A stretch of 5,401 nucleotides of DNA from Bacillota bacterium (GTDB lineage: Bacteria > Bacillota > Clostridia > Peptostreptococcales > Anaerovoracaceae). The translations under genes were made by a program, and so were the position numbers. Under the pieces are notes generated by a model that saw only the letters and a list, made by a program, of their open reading frames with translations, did not search any database and had not been told where the DNA came from. Of this stretch, positions 1 to 5,384 are shown one piece after another. Each line of letters starts with the position of its first letter. The first letter of the stretch is position 1. The stretch lies in assembly GCA_016302925.1 (NCBI GenBank), contig JAEDMR010000135.1, positions 1 through 5,401 of the forward strand, in the 5' to 3' direction.

Positions 1-420
1 GCGGCGGGGATTGTCGGATCTCTGGGCTTTAGCCTGATGTTCAATGTGCGGGGACGGAGACTCTTCTGGTGTTCTCTGGGAGGAGGTGTGGCCTGGGGTG
101 CGGTGCTTCTGTGTGAACTGGCAGGCGGAACCGAGCTGATGGGATATTTCATCGCATCCATGGTTCTGACGGTATATGCCGAGATTCTTGCCCGCAAAAT
201 CCACTGTCCCGTTACCGTTTTCGTGGCAACCGCTACAATTCCGCTGATTCCTGGCGGGTCCCTGTATAATACCATGCGATTTGCCATGGCTGAAGAATGG
301 AGCAGCTTCGCCATGCAGGGGCTGCGTACCATGCTGTATGCCATCCTGATTTCTGCAGGGATTCTGATTGTGACAACTGCGGTTCATGCGTGGGATGTGA
401 TGCGGAGGGGCAAAGAATGA
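1..420 (+). CDS. Threonine/serine exporter family protein, ThrE_2 (YjjB-like) subunit, 5' partial
   Basis: This is the C-terminal 139 residues of a small integral membrane protein. The frame is open from base 1, so the true start lies outside the window; the first internal ATG (37) falls in the middle of a hydrophobic segment and is not a credible start. Hydrophobic stretches cover about residues 1-15, 22-40, 46-62, 70-84 and 108-132, a typical ThrE_2/DUF3815 pattern. The best motif is IPLIPGGSLYNTM at about 80-92, matching the conserved proline/glycine loop of this family. ThrE_2 proteins work with a ThrE_1 (YjjP-like) partner to export threonine and serine; that partner is usually the preceding gene and would lie just outside. 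The C-terminus ends in basic residues (RRGKE). The stop overlaps the next start as ATGA, implying translational coupling to the TetR relic. The family is recognised from the motif and topology; substrate is inferred. Confidence 0.85.
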   Translation, partial: AAGIVGSLGFSLMFNVRGRRLFWCSLGGGVAWGAVLLCELAGGTELMGYFIASMVLTVYAEILARKIHCPVTVFVATATIPLIPGGSLYNTMRFAMAEEWSSFAMQGLRTMLYAILISAGILIVTTAVHAWDVMRRGKE

Positions 421-676
421 AAAAGTCAAAAAATGATGTGGAAAAACTGAAGCTGGATATTCTGGATACGGCAGAAGCGATTTTCCTGAAAAAGAACTAC
501 TCGGAAGTGAATGTCCGGGAAATTACGGAACAGCTGGGCATTAGCAGAACGCCTATATCCATGATCAGCTTGCCGGTCTGGATCATTCTGTTGAGCACAC
601 TGTTCAGTATGCAGTGAAAAATTTTTTTCGTAGAGACAAATCCGGAAAACGTAGAAACATGGAAAACAGGAATTGA
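417..676 (+). pseudogene. TetR-family regulator remnant (frameshifted and truncated)
   Basis: The ATG at 417 overlaps the exporter stop (ATGA) and has a good GGAGGGG site at 404-410. The first 47 residues are a normal TetR N-terminus: a helix with ILDTAEAIFLKKNYSEV, then the helix-turn-helix with VREITEQLGISRTPI. TetR proteins then continue with a tyrosine/histidine-rich turn (YYHF type). Here the frame instead gives a non-homologous tail and stops at 615-617 (66 aa). From 554 a second frame reads YIHDQ followed by VEHTVQYAVKNFFRRDK, which looks like the expected next helix, up to TGA at 674-676. A small net loss (1 or 4 bases, near 552-560) explains the switch. The remaining ligand-binding domain, normally over 100 residues, is absent. 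The fragment may still make a short HTH peptide, but a working dimeric repressor is unlikely. A sequencing error could explain the frameshift but not the missing C-terminal domain. Confidence 0.75.
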
Positions 677-701
677 ATTTTTTCCTTTGATTTGTTAGAA
701 T
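673..701 (+). promoter_or_regulatory. Sigma70-type promoter of the marR-NSAR operon
   Basis: TTGAAT (673-678) and TAGAAT (696-701) are separated by exactly 17 bases, giving 5/6 matches to both consensus hexamers. Transcription would begin near 708, just ahead of the ribosome binding site at 715. The promoter overlaps the last codons of the TetR relic. No clear inverted repeat is visible at it, so the MarR operator cannot be placed. Confidence 0.7.
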
Positions 702-714
702 AGTACCATATTCC

Positions 715-722
715 AGGAGAGG
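715..722 (+). promoter_or_regulatory. Ribosome binding site that decides a GTG start
   Basis: AGGAGAGG lies four bases before GTG at 727 and thirteen before the next in-frame ATG at 736. An ATG at 725 is immediately followed by a stop in its own frame. The spacing of the AGGAG core (7 bases) supports GTG 727 as the start of the MarR gene. Confidence 0.7.
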
Positions 723-726
723 AAAT

Positions 727-1200
727 GTGAAAATAATGCTGGAGAAAAGTTTTTCGGATATCTACACCAAGTTTAAGCTGAGTTTGTATTCCAAAGTCTT
801 TAACCAGGATATTGATGTGGAAGATGCACTGTCGGCCACGGAGGTTCTCTGTGTGGAACTGATCTATGCCATGGGACGCCCGACCATCAACGAATTTTCG
901 TCTTTTGCACAGCTTTCCGCGCCCAATGCGGCATATAAAGTGGGAAATCTGGTGAAAAAGGGCTACATCCGAAAGGTGCAGAGTGAGGAAGATAAGCGGG
1001 AATATCATCTGGAAGTGACGGAAAAGTACATGACCACCTATGGTGTTACCTATGACTATATCGGTAAGGTAATGAAGCGGATCCGCGAAAGATTTTCACC
1101 GGAGCAGGTGGAAGAACTGGAGGAAATCCTGGGCGTGATTGATGATGAGCTGATGCCGGAAGTGCAGATAGAGGAAGAACCGAAGGTAAACATTCCATAG
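727..1200 (+). CDS. MarR-family winged-helix transcriptional regulator
   Basis: A 157-residue protein, normal length for MarR dimers. Helices at about 5-25 would be the N-terminal dimerisation segment. The winged helix follows: LSATEVLCVELIYAMG (35-50), TINEFSSFAQLS (53-64), recognition helix around APNAAYKVGNLVKKGYI (65-81), and the wing with the family's D-K-R motif in EEDKREYHLEVTEK (87-100). C-terminal helices at about 104-142 (including FSPEQVEELEEIL) complete the dimer interface. The last 15 residues form an acidic, proline-containing tail (VQIEEEPKVNIP). No cysteine pair or metal site marks a specific signal; the only cysteine is C42, in a helix, so the ligand is unknown. It is the first gene of its transcript and is followed nine bases later by the racemase gene, so it most likely autoregulates and controls that enzyme. 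The family call is secure; the target is inferred. Confidence 0.9.
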   Translation: MKIMLEKSFSDIYTKFKLSLYSKVFNQDIDVEDALSATEVLCVELIYAMGRPTINEFSSFAQLSAPNAAYKVGNLVKKGYIRKVQSEEDKREYHLEVTEKYMTTYGVTYDYIGKVMKRIRERFSPEQVEELEEILGVIDDELMPEVQIEEEPKVNIP

Positions 1201-1204
1201 GAGG
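1199..1204 (+). promoter_or_regulatory. Perfect Shine-Dalgarno overlapping the MarR stop codon
   Basis: AGGAGG begins inside the TAG stop (1198-1200) of the MarR gene and sits five bases before ATG 1210. It fixes the racemase start and suggests translation of the two genes is linked. Confidence 0.8.
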
Positions 1205-1209
1205 AAACA

Positions 1210-2328
1210 ATGCGTATTGACAAAATTGAACTGTATCTCGTGGAAAACCGGTTTCACCGCCCATGGCGCACAGCGTATGGCGCAGATCCGGGAAACAGCG
1301 CGCTGATTACCTGTATGCATTCGGGCAGTCATGAAGGATGGAGCGAATCCAGTCCGCTGCCCGGACCTACCTACAGTTATGAATATGGACCGGGGATCTT
1401 CCAACTGGCGAAGCGTTTTCTGGCGCCTGCCGTCGTCGGAAAAGAATTTGACAGTGCCCGTCAGCTGAACCAGGCAATGTCCGTGTTTAAAGGATCTCCG
1501 TTTGCGAAAGCAGGGATTGAAATGGCATGGTGGACACTTCAGGCAGATATGCAGGGCGTGACTCTGGGCAAACTGCTGGGTGCCACGGCCGACAAAATCG
1601 ATGTGGGCGAAAGCTTCGGTATTGCCGACAGCTATGATGCCCTCATTGAAGAAATGGGCAAAAGCTTCGACCGGGGCTATAAGCGGGTGAAGCTGAAGAT
1701 GGCTCACGGCTGGGACTATGACATGCTTGCTGCAGTGCGGTCCGTATTCCCGCATGAAGTGATTCATGTAGACGCCAATTCCAGCTATAACTGGAACTGT
1801 CAGGAAGATCGGGAACTGCTGAAGAGCCTGGACCGGTTCCATCTGGCCATGATCGAGCAGCCTTTCCAGGTGGGAGACCTCTACTACCATGCGAAGCTGC
1901 AGGCATATGTCGACACGCCAATCTGCCTGGATGAATCCATCACCGAGCCGTGGCAGGCAGAAGAAGCTGCAGAAATGAAGGCATGTCAGTACATCAATGT
2001 GAAGACCGGCCGGGCAGGGGGGCTGCAGAACTGCCTCGATATTAATGCGATCTGCCGTCAGGCAGGTATAGGCTGCTGGGTCGGCGGCATGATGGAAAGC
2101 GATCTTGGTAAGGCAATCTGTGTTGAACTGGCAGCGGTTCCGGGCATGAATTATTCCCACGATGTGACACCTGCCATGTTTAACTATCCGGATAGTATTA
2201 CGGAAAGAGCACTGGTCCTTGACGAAGAATGCTGTCTGTCTGTTTCTGACCGGCCAGGTACGCCGGTTCTGCCGGATATGAAGAAGATGCTGCCGAAGGT
2301 TGTGGAAAAAGCCGTGATTGAAGCGTAA
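1210..2328 (+). CDS. N-succinylamino acid racemase / o-succinylbenzoate synthase family enzyme (enolase superfamily)
   Basis: A full-length 372-residue member of the MenC/NSAR group in the muconate-lactonizing branch of the enolase superfamily. An N-terminal capping domain (1-125, with the PLPGPTYSYE loop at 49-58) precedes the barrel. All catalytic residues are visible: the lysine pair in KLK (161 and 163), metal ligands D188 (HVDAN), E216 (MIEQP) and D241 (CLDES), and the opposite lysine K265 (NVKTGRAGG). Such enzymes remove the alpha proton of a carboxylate. They either dehydrate SHCHC to o-succinylbenzoate in menaquinone synthesis or racemise N-succinylamino acids. R268, three residues after K265, matches the arginine reported to favour racemase activity in the NSAR/OSBS subfamily (R266 of the Amycolatopsis enzyme). 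No men genes are nearby, and the partner is a MarR regulator rather than a pathway gene, so racemase activity is the likelier role; this is inference. The enzyme should be cytosolic and Mg2+-dependent. An intrinsic terminator follows 13 bases after the stop. Confidence 0.88.
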   Translation: MRIDKIELYLVENRFHRPWRTAYGADPGNSALITCMHSGSHEGWSESSPLPGPTYSYEYGPGIFQLAKRFLAPAVVGKEFDSARQLNQAMSVFKGSPFAKAGIEMAWWTLQADMQGVTLGKLLGATADKIDVGESFGIADSYDALIEEMGKSFDRGYKRVKLKMAHGWDYDMLAAVRSVFPHEVIHVDANSSYNWNCQEDRELLKSLDRFHLAMIEQPFQVGDLYYHAKLQAYVDTPICLDESITEPWQAEEAAEMKACQYINVKTGRAGGLQNCLDINAICRQAGIGCWVGGMMESDLGKAICVELAAVPGMNYSHDVTPAMFNYPDSITERALVLDEECCLSVSDRPGTPVLPDMKKMLPKVVEKAVIEA

Positions 2329-2341
2329 AAAAAGATATTTG

Positions 2342-2373
2342 AAAGAACCGGACCGTTTGCCCGGTTCTTTTTT
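2342..2373 (+). terminator. Intrinsic terminator of the marR-NSAR operon
   Basis: A perfect 10-bp stem, AAAGAACCGG (2342-2351) with CCGGTTCTTT (2361-2370), encloses a 9-base loop. Six T residues span 2368-2373. On the minus strand the same stem is followed by a loose T-rich stretch, including seven T complementary to 2328-2334, so it may also stop transcripts from the converging DUF2812 relic. Confidence 0.9.
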
Positions 2374-2384
2374 CGTGGGTTTGG

Positions 2385-3730
2385 TCAACTGAAAAGCGTT
2401 TCGCCCGCCTGGGCAATCTGCACTTCCGTCGGCTCCCAGCAGAAGGTAATCTTCACGATGCGCTGCCGGCCGCTCTGCGGATCATGACCGGTCAGAAGCC
2501 AGGTGCTGTCCGGTTCATTGCGGGAAAACCTGCGCCATGCACTGCTGCAGCCCCAGTCTTCCGCGTCGGCAGTCTGCCATGTCTGCTCCAGGTCTGACAT
2601 TCGTTCGTCATCCAGGTAATGGCTGAGACACATTTCGTACAGGGCATCCCATTTGACATCGATTACCTCATATTTTAGCTCCGGCGGGGAATCTTTCTGC
2701 ACCGGAGGCGTCATCTGGCTCATTTCGCTGTATGCCAGAAGGGGTGTGGCCTGATGATGGTTTTCGTAAGAATAATACGGATAGTCTCTGGTGTCGGTCA
2801 GATCCTCTGCCGTAAGCAGCAGTTCATCCTGCTGCATGTTCCAGTAATACAGGGATCCATCCGGTGCAGGCACCCATTCGCTTCGTTCTGTCTCAGAAGC
2901 ATGCGGCTCATCCAAGATGGCAAACCCCAGAATGAATAGGGTCACAGCCGCAAGTAAGCCTGCAGTCAGAAAAAAAGCGGACGCTCCGGTAATCGTCATG
3001 TTCTTTCGCCGGGATGTACCGGTTACCTGCAGATGATGTCGGATGCCATTGATAAAGAAAGCAGCAATGGCAACTACAGCCAGCGTAAGGAGAACACCGA
3101 AAACAGTCACATCCGGCTGGAAGAGAAAAACCGGAATCAGGCAGAGTAGGGAAAGCAGTAAAGCTGCCATGGACAGGATTCTGCTCCGTCCTGCTCCGGA
3201 ATCCGGCAGGATGACGGCACCTGCCGCCACGGCTTCCTCACTCCTTTTCTTCCAGAGAAAATAGGGCAGCATTTCGGCAATGATTGCCAGCAGGAGAAAC
3301 AGGTACAGCAGCGGAAGCATGGTATTCAGCGGGCTGGAGAAAAAGTCGACCGGGTCGCGTGTGATTCTGGAAGGAACCTGAAAAAACTGCATGCAGCAAA
3401 GGAAAATAAGCAGGATCCAGCCTGGATACAGCGTTTTCCGCATGGTTTGGCTGATGGTATCCAGCCTGCCGATTCGAACAAATTAAGGTACAATTCCCTG
3501 TTTCAGTCCGGCAGCAGATCGAAGTCAGTTACCTCAGGACGGTAGGTGACAGCAAAGTGGATCTTCTGCGGCGGAATCGCCTCGTAACGCCAGAAAACCC
3601 GGCCGCATTTTTTTAAAAGCCAGCCTTTTTCTGCCATGGCCTCCAGATGACCTTCTATTCCGGTATAATCATAAAACAGGAAGTTTTCGAAGCGTATCCG
3701 TTCGGTTTCCTGATGCTCTTTTCGAATCAT
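2385..3730 (-). pseudogene. DUF2812 family membrane protein, broken by a stop codon and a frame-changing deletion
   Basis: The start (3730-3728) overlaps the PadR stop as ATGA, and GAGG lies about 9 bases upstream. The first 75 codons encode a DUF2812 N-domain (FLFYDYTGIEGHLEAMAEKGW, then a Y-rich strand and VTYRPEVTDFDLLPD). TGA at 3505-3503 interrupts it. The same frame then continues NRELYLNLFESAGW, which fits the family's next helix. At about 3461 homology moves to another frame, LDTISQTMRKTLYPGW. The segment normally between these two (an IF..DP.PI.TD-like stretch) is missing. From ATG 3443 the frame is open for 352 codons: five hydrophobic segments at about 8-22, 43-64, 88-108, 112-132 and 152-177, then a C-terminal domain of about 175 residues ending with VKITFCWEPTEVQIAQ. 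No Shine-Dalgarno precedes 3443, so this large piece is probably not made efficiently. DUF2812 proteins are membrane proteins of unknown function, commonly paired with PadR regulators. The missing-segment claim rests on remembered family patterns. Confidence 0.7.
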
Positions 3731-4119
3731 AGCCCGATTTCCTCTTTGATATTCAGAGTTAAATTCTTTTCCTTCGCAGCATCCGCATGTAAAGCGTCCG
3801 CAGCTTCCGGCCAGGCAGTAAAACGCCGGTAATCCTCTGCCAGCTGCTCCAGCCGCCGGTACTCTGCATTCAGCGCAGCGCGCCCTGCAGCGGTAATGCG
3901 GTAGGTCCACTTTCTTCCTTCTGCGGCGGTTTCCTCAATCATGCCGGCCTCCAGAAATTTCTCCAGCAGATTATACAGGGTACCCGGCCCAATCTGCACC
4001 CGGCCGCCGGTCATTCGCCGCACCGTTTCCATTATGTCCGTGCCGCAGCATTCGTTCTGCAGGCAGATCAGAATGTAAAACATCTGCTCCGTTAAAGTCT
4101 GAAATTTTTCTCTTGGCAT
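3727..4119 (-). CDS. PadR-family transcriptional regulator
   Basis: A 130-residue PadR protein of the small type: a winged helix plus one C-terminal helix for dimerisation. The start chosen is the ATG at 4119-4117, preceded by GGAGGGG (4130-4124) at four bases. The frame extends 39 codons further upstream, but that part covers repeats and has no family match. The domain runs LTEQMFYILICLQNECCGTDIMETV (9-33), recognition helix IGPGTLYNLLEKFLEAGMIEE (43-63), and the wing GRKWTYRITAAGRAAL (68-83), all classic PadR. Helix 84-101 (NAEYRRLEQLAEDYRRF) is the dimer arm, and an extra charged tail of about 25 residues follows. Two adjacent cysteines (C24, C25) lie in the first helical region. PadR proteins usually repress their own operon, here with the DUF2812 gene overlapping its stop (ATGA). 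With that partner broken, the regulator may control only itself or targets elsewhere. Confidence 0.92.
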   Translation of the reverse strand: MPREKFQTLTEQMFYILICLQNECCGTDIMETVRRMTGGRVQIGPGTLYNLLEKFLEAGMIEETAAEGRKWTYRITAAGRAALNAEYRRLEQLAEDYRRFTAWPEAADALHADAAKEKNLTLNIKEEIGL

Positions 4120-4138
4120 TCTACCCCTCCCTCTATCG

Positions 4139-4150
4139 AATATCGATATT
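4139..4150. promoter_or_regulatory. Perfect palindrome upstream of padR, candidate operator
   Basis: AATATCGATATT is a perfect 12-bp palindrome ending about 9 bases upstream of the padR ribosome binding site. A second TATCGA (4134-4139) overlaps its edge. On the minus strand TTGACA (4155-4150) abuts it, but no acceptable -10 box lies 16-18 bases downstream of that hexamer. An alternative minus-strand pair, TTGAAA (4178-4173) and GACAAT (4153-4148), has a 19-base spacer and is weak. The position suits autoregulation by PadR; binding is inferred. Confidence 0.45.
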
Positions 4151-4170
4151 GTCAACCGAAAATGACCCCG

Positions 4171-4235
4171 GTTTTCAAAAACGCCGAAAAAGTTTTCAAA
4201 AAGAAAACGAATCGCAGATTTCGGAAAACCGAGCA
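4171..4235. repeat. Direct repeat, copy 1 (65 bp)
   Basis: This copy matches 4368-4433 at 59 positions with six substitutions and one single-base gap; the first 38 bases differ at only one site. It contains GTTTTC at 4171-4176 and 4192-4197, and GAAAAC at 4203-4208 and 4224-4229. The inner pair makes a hairpin (GTTTTCAAAAAGAAAAC). The outer pair extends to perfect 8-bp arms, CGGTTTTC (4169-4176) and GAAAACCG (4224-4231). On the minus strand, the direction of padR, the inner hairpin is followed by five T. It begins 52 bases upstream of the padR start. Confidence 0.85.
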
Positions 4236-4367
4236 CTGCTTTTTAATGTATTTCCAATGAAATAGAGAGGACTATCTGCATAATTTGCGAATCGACATCA
4301 TAAATGGAACAAAATGAAAGTGATTATAATGTTTATATATAAAATAATAACTGTATAAATGATACAT
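4236..4367. other. AT-rich noncoding spacer between the two repeats
   Basis: About 130 bases with roughly 24% GC (30 of 127 counted from 4241 to 4367), far below the flanking genes. It has no gene on either strand. TATAAT occurs on both strands (plus 4325-4330; minus 4328-4323), but no reasonable -35 hexamer is at the right distance for either. It could still hold the real padR promoter, or be foreign or degenerate DNA. Confidence 0.6.
4352..4366. promoter_or_regulatory. Inverted repeat TGTAT-N5-ATACA, possible regulator site
   Basis: Perfect 5-bp arms TGTAT (4352-4356) and ATACA (4362-4366) with a 5-base centre lie immediately left of repeat copy 2. The arrangement resembles the ATGT...ACAT operators described for some PadR proteins. 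A match this short is expected by chance fairly often in AT-rich DNA, so this is only a candidate. Confidence 0.25.
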
Positions 4368-4433
4368 GTTTTCAAAAATGCCGAAAAAGTTTTCAAAAAG
4401 AAAACAAAAAGCCGATTTTGGAAAACCGGAGCA
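4368..4433. repeat. Direct repeat, copy 2 (66 bp)
   Basis: Second copy of the element at 4171-4235, in the same orientation, 197 bases away start to start. The order of hexamers is preserved: GTTTTC (4368-4373, 4389-4394), then GAAAAC (4400-4405, 4421-4426). The central hairpin GTTTTCAAAAAGAAAAC is identical to copy 1. Most differences fall in the segment just after the hairpin. Its right end (from 4420) is also the first unit of the tandem array. Confidence 0.85.
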
Positions 4434-4475
4434 GGAAAACCGGAGCAGGAAAATCGAGCACAGAAAAGTCGGGCA
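4420..4475. repeat. Short tandem array of a 14-bp unit
   Basis: GGAAAACCGGAGCA occurs twice back to back without change (4420-4433, 4434-4447). A 13-base variant, GGAAAATCGAGCA (4448-4460), and a weaker unit containing GAAAAGTCGGGCA (4463-4475) follow. Copy 1 of the long repeat ends with a single variant of the same unit (GGAAAACCGAGCA, 4223-4235). Two exact copies of AGAAAAAGGC follow at 4481-4500. The pattern suggests expansion by replication slippage; no coding frame runs through it credibly. Confidence 0.75.
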
Positions 4476-4513
4476 CCGTAAGAAAAAGGCAGAAAAAGGC
4501 AGGAATGAGACAG

Positions 4514-4550
4514 AAAAAAGCCTCCCATAAATCAGAAATTATGAGAGACT
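4514..4550 (-). terminator. Intrinsic terminator of the hydrolase gene, overlapping its stop codon
   Basis: On the minus strand AGTCTCTCATAA (4550-4539) pairs with TTATGGGAGGCT (4530-4519) as a 12-bp stem with three G-U pairs and an 8-base loop, followed by T residues to 4514. The upstream arm consists of the last three codons and the TAA stop (4541-4539) of the hydrolase gene, so a terminating ribosome would cover half the hairpin. Confidence 0.75.
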
Positions 4551-5384
4551 TTCTGTGAAGTGGGCGACAATTTCATCCATGAGCATGTCTTTCAGCTCGG
4601 AATCCTTCCGGCTCATTTCATAGCCATGACCATCCTCAGTGGTGACCTCGATCACCCGGCTGTTTGCATAGGCCGCAGCACACTGCCGGCTGGTTTCGTC
4701 CGTAACTACATGGTCCAGGGTATTGCAGATGACCAGCACCGGCTTCTCACCGAAGGAATCTCCGTGGGCGCACGGATCGTAATCCTCAAACTGGGTGAAC
4801 CAGTCCGGCCGGAGCCGAAGCTGCTTATACTGCACATAGCCGTCTGCTGCAGCCTGTGCTTTCATTTTTTCCCAGTTTTGCTGTCCGCCCATGAAATAGA
4901 TCATGGCCCGGTCGTTTCCAGCAGGGGCAACCAGCGCCATGGCCTGATATTCGAAGCCACCGTAGCTTTCGTTGGCCATCATCATAGCTACGCGTCCGCC
5001 CATGCTGCGGCCGTAGACCCCCAGCCGGTTTTCGTCGATCCGGTAGTGGCTTGAGGCATACTGCAGGGCCAGGGTCAGGTCATCTTCCATGTCCCGCAAA
5101 GTATACTCGCAGGCACGGTTTGACGGGTCGTTGTTTTTTTTCGGTGTCAGGTACGGATCAAAATCCACCCTCACGGCTGCGATTCCGGATGCGGCCAGCC
5201 GGCGGATCAGCTCCGCTGCTCCGCCGCTGTCCATGGTGCCGGTGAAGCCGTGGGCCACCGCCACCATGGGGCAGCCGCCGGTGCCCGCACCGGCGGGCTG
5301 GCCTTCTGCGGCGGGCATATAGTTTTCGGGTACTGCAAATTCGGCCAGGGTGTAGGAACCGCGGCCGTTTTCCAGAAAGACCAT
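4539..5384 (-). CDS. Alpha/beta hydrolase (serine esterase/acyl hydrolase-like), start uncertain
   Basis: From ATG 5384 this is a 281-residue alpha/beta hydrolase without a signal peptide, so cytosolic. The oxyanion-hole region is VAVAHGFTGT (41-50), the nucleophile elbow GRSMGG puts the serine at 127, the acid is D224 in NTLDHVV, and the histidine is H253 in DGHGYE; spacing and order are normal. The strand after the oxyanion loop, GIAAVRVDFDPYL (67-79), lacks the usual GHGxS and carries a polar insert (PKKNNDPSNR). A lid of about 50 residues (157-206), rich in aromatics and charge, precedes the acid. It resembles the esterase/dienelactone-hydrolase-like group that includes cinnamoyl esterases, but the substrate cannot be told. 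ATG 5384 has no Shine-Dalgarno, and the frame stays open upstream (K-I-H-T-E) to the window edge, so the true start may lie outside. No gene follows within its transcript because a terminator overlaps its stop. Confidence 0.85.
   Translation of the reverse strand: MVFLENGRGSYTLAEFAVPENYMPAAEGQPAGAGTGGCPMVAVAHGFTGTMDSGGAAELIRRLAASGIAAVRVDFDPYLTPKKNNDPSNRACEYTLRDMEDDLTLALQYASSHYRIDENRLGVYGRSMGGRVAMMMANESYGGFEYQAMALVAPAGNDRAMIYFMGGQQNWEKMKAQAAADGYVQYKQLRLRPDWFTQFEDYDPCAHGDSFGEKPVLVICNTLDHVVTDETSRQCAAAYANSRVIEVTTEDGHGYEMSRKDSELKDMLMDEIVAHFTESLS

Noticed and set aside
604..1008. 134-codon minus-strand frame over the MarR gene
   Set aside because: Composition is typical of an antisense shadow and it runs across a good promoter and the MarR coding region.
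1096..2388. 430-codon open frame on the minus strand opposite the MarR and racemase genes
   Set aside because: It is antisense to two well-recognised genes, crosses a terminator, and its protein is rich in H, C, R and F with no family pattern; it is a shadow of codon bias.
4120..4236. Upstream extension of PadR by 39 residues
   Set aside because: It is translated repeat DNA without PadR similarity; the ATG at 4119 has a strong ribosome binding site and the normal PadR start.
4321..4345. TATAAT promoters on either strand in the AT-rich spacer
   Set aside because: Neither TATAAT has a reasonable -35 hexamer at 16-18 bases; in DNA this AT-rich such hexamers are expected by chance.
4171..4433. 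CRISPR array
   Set aside because: Only two long copies with a 132-bp AT-rich spacer, unequal copies, and no cas genes in the window.
4171..4433. Insertion sequence or MITE
   Set aside because: No transposase, no convincing terminal inverted repeats around the whole unit and no visible target-site duplication; described as repeats only.
4298..4528. 76-codon minus-strand frame through the repeat cluster
   Set aside because: The protein is low-complexity (F, L, S, I runs) made from AT-rich and repeated DNA; no ribosome binding site or homology pattern.
4560..5054. 164-codon plus-strand frame opposite the hydrolase
   Set aside because: It is antisense to a gene with an intact catalytic triad and shows no recognisable domain.
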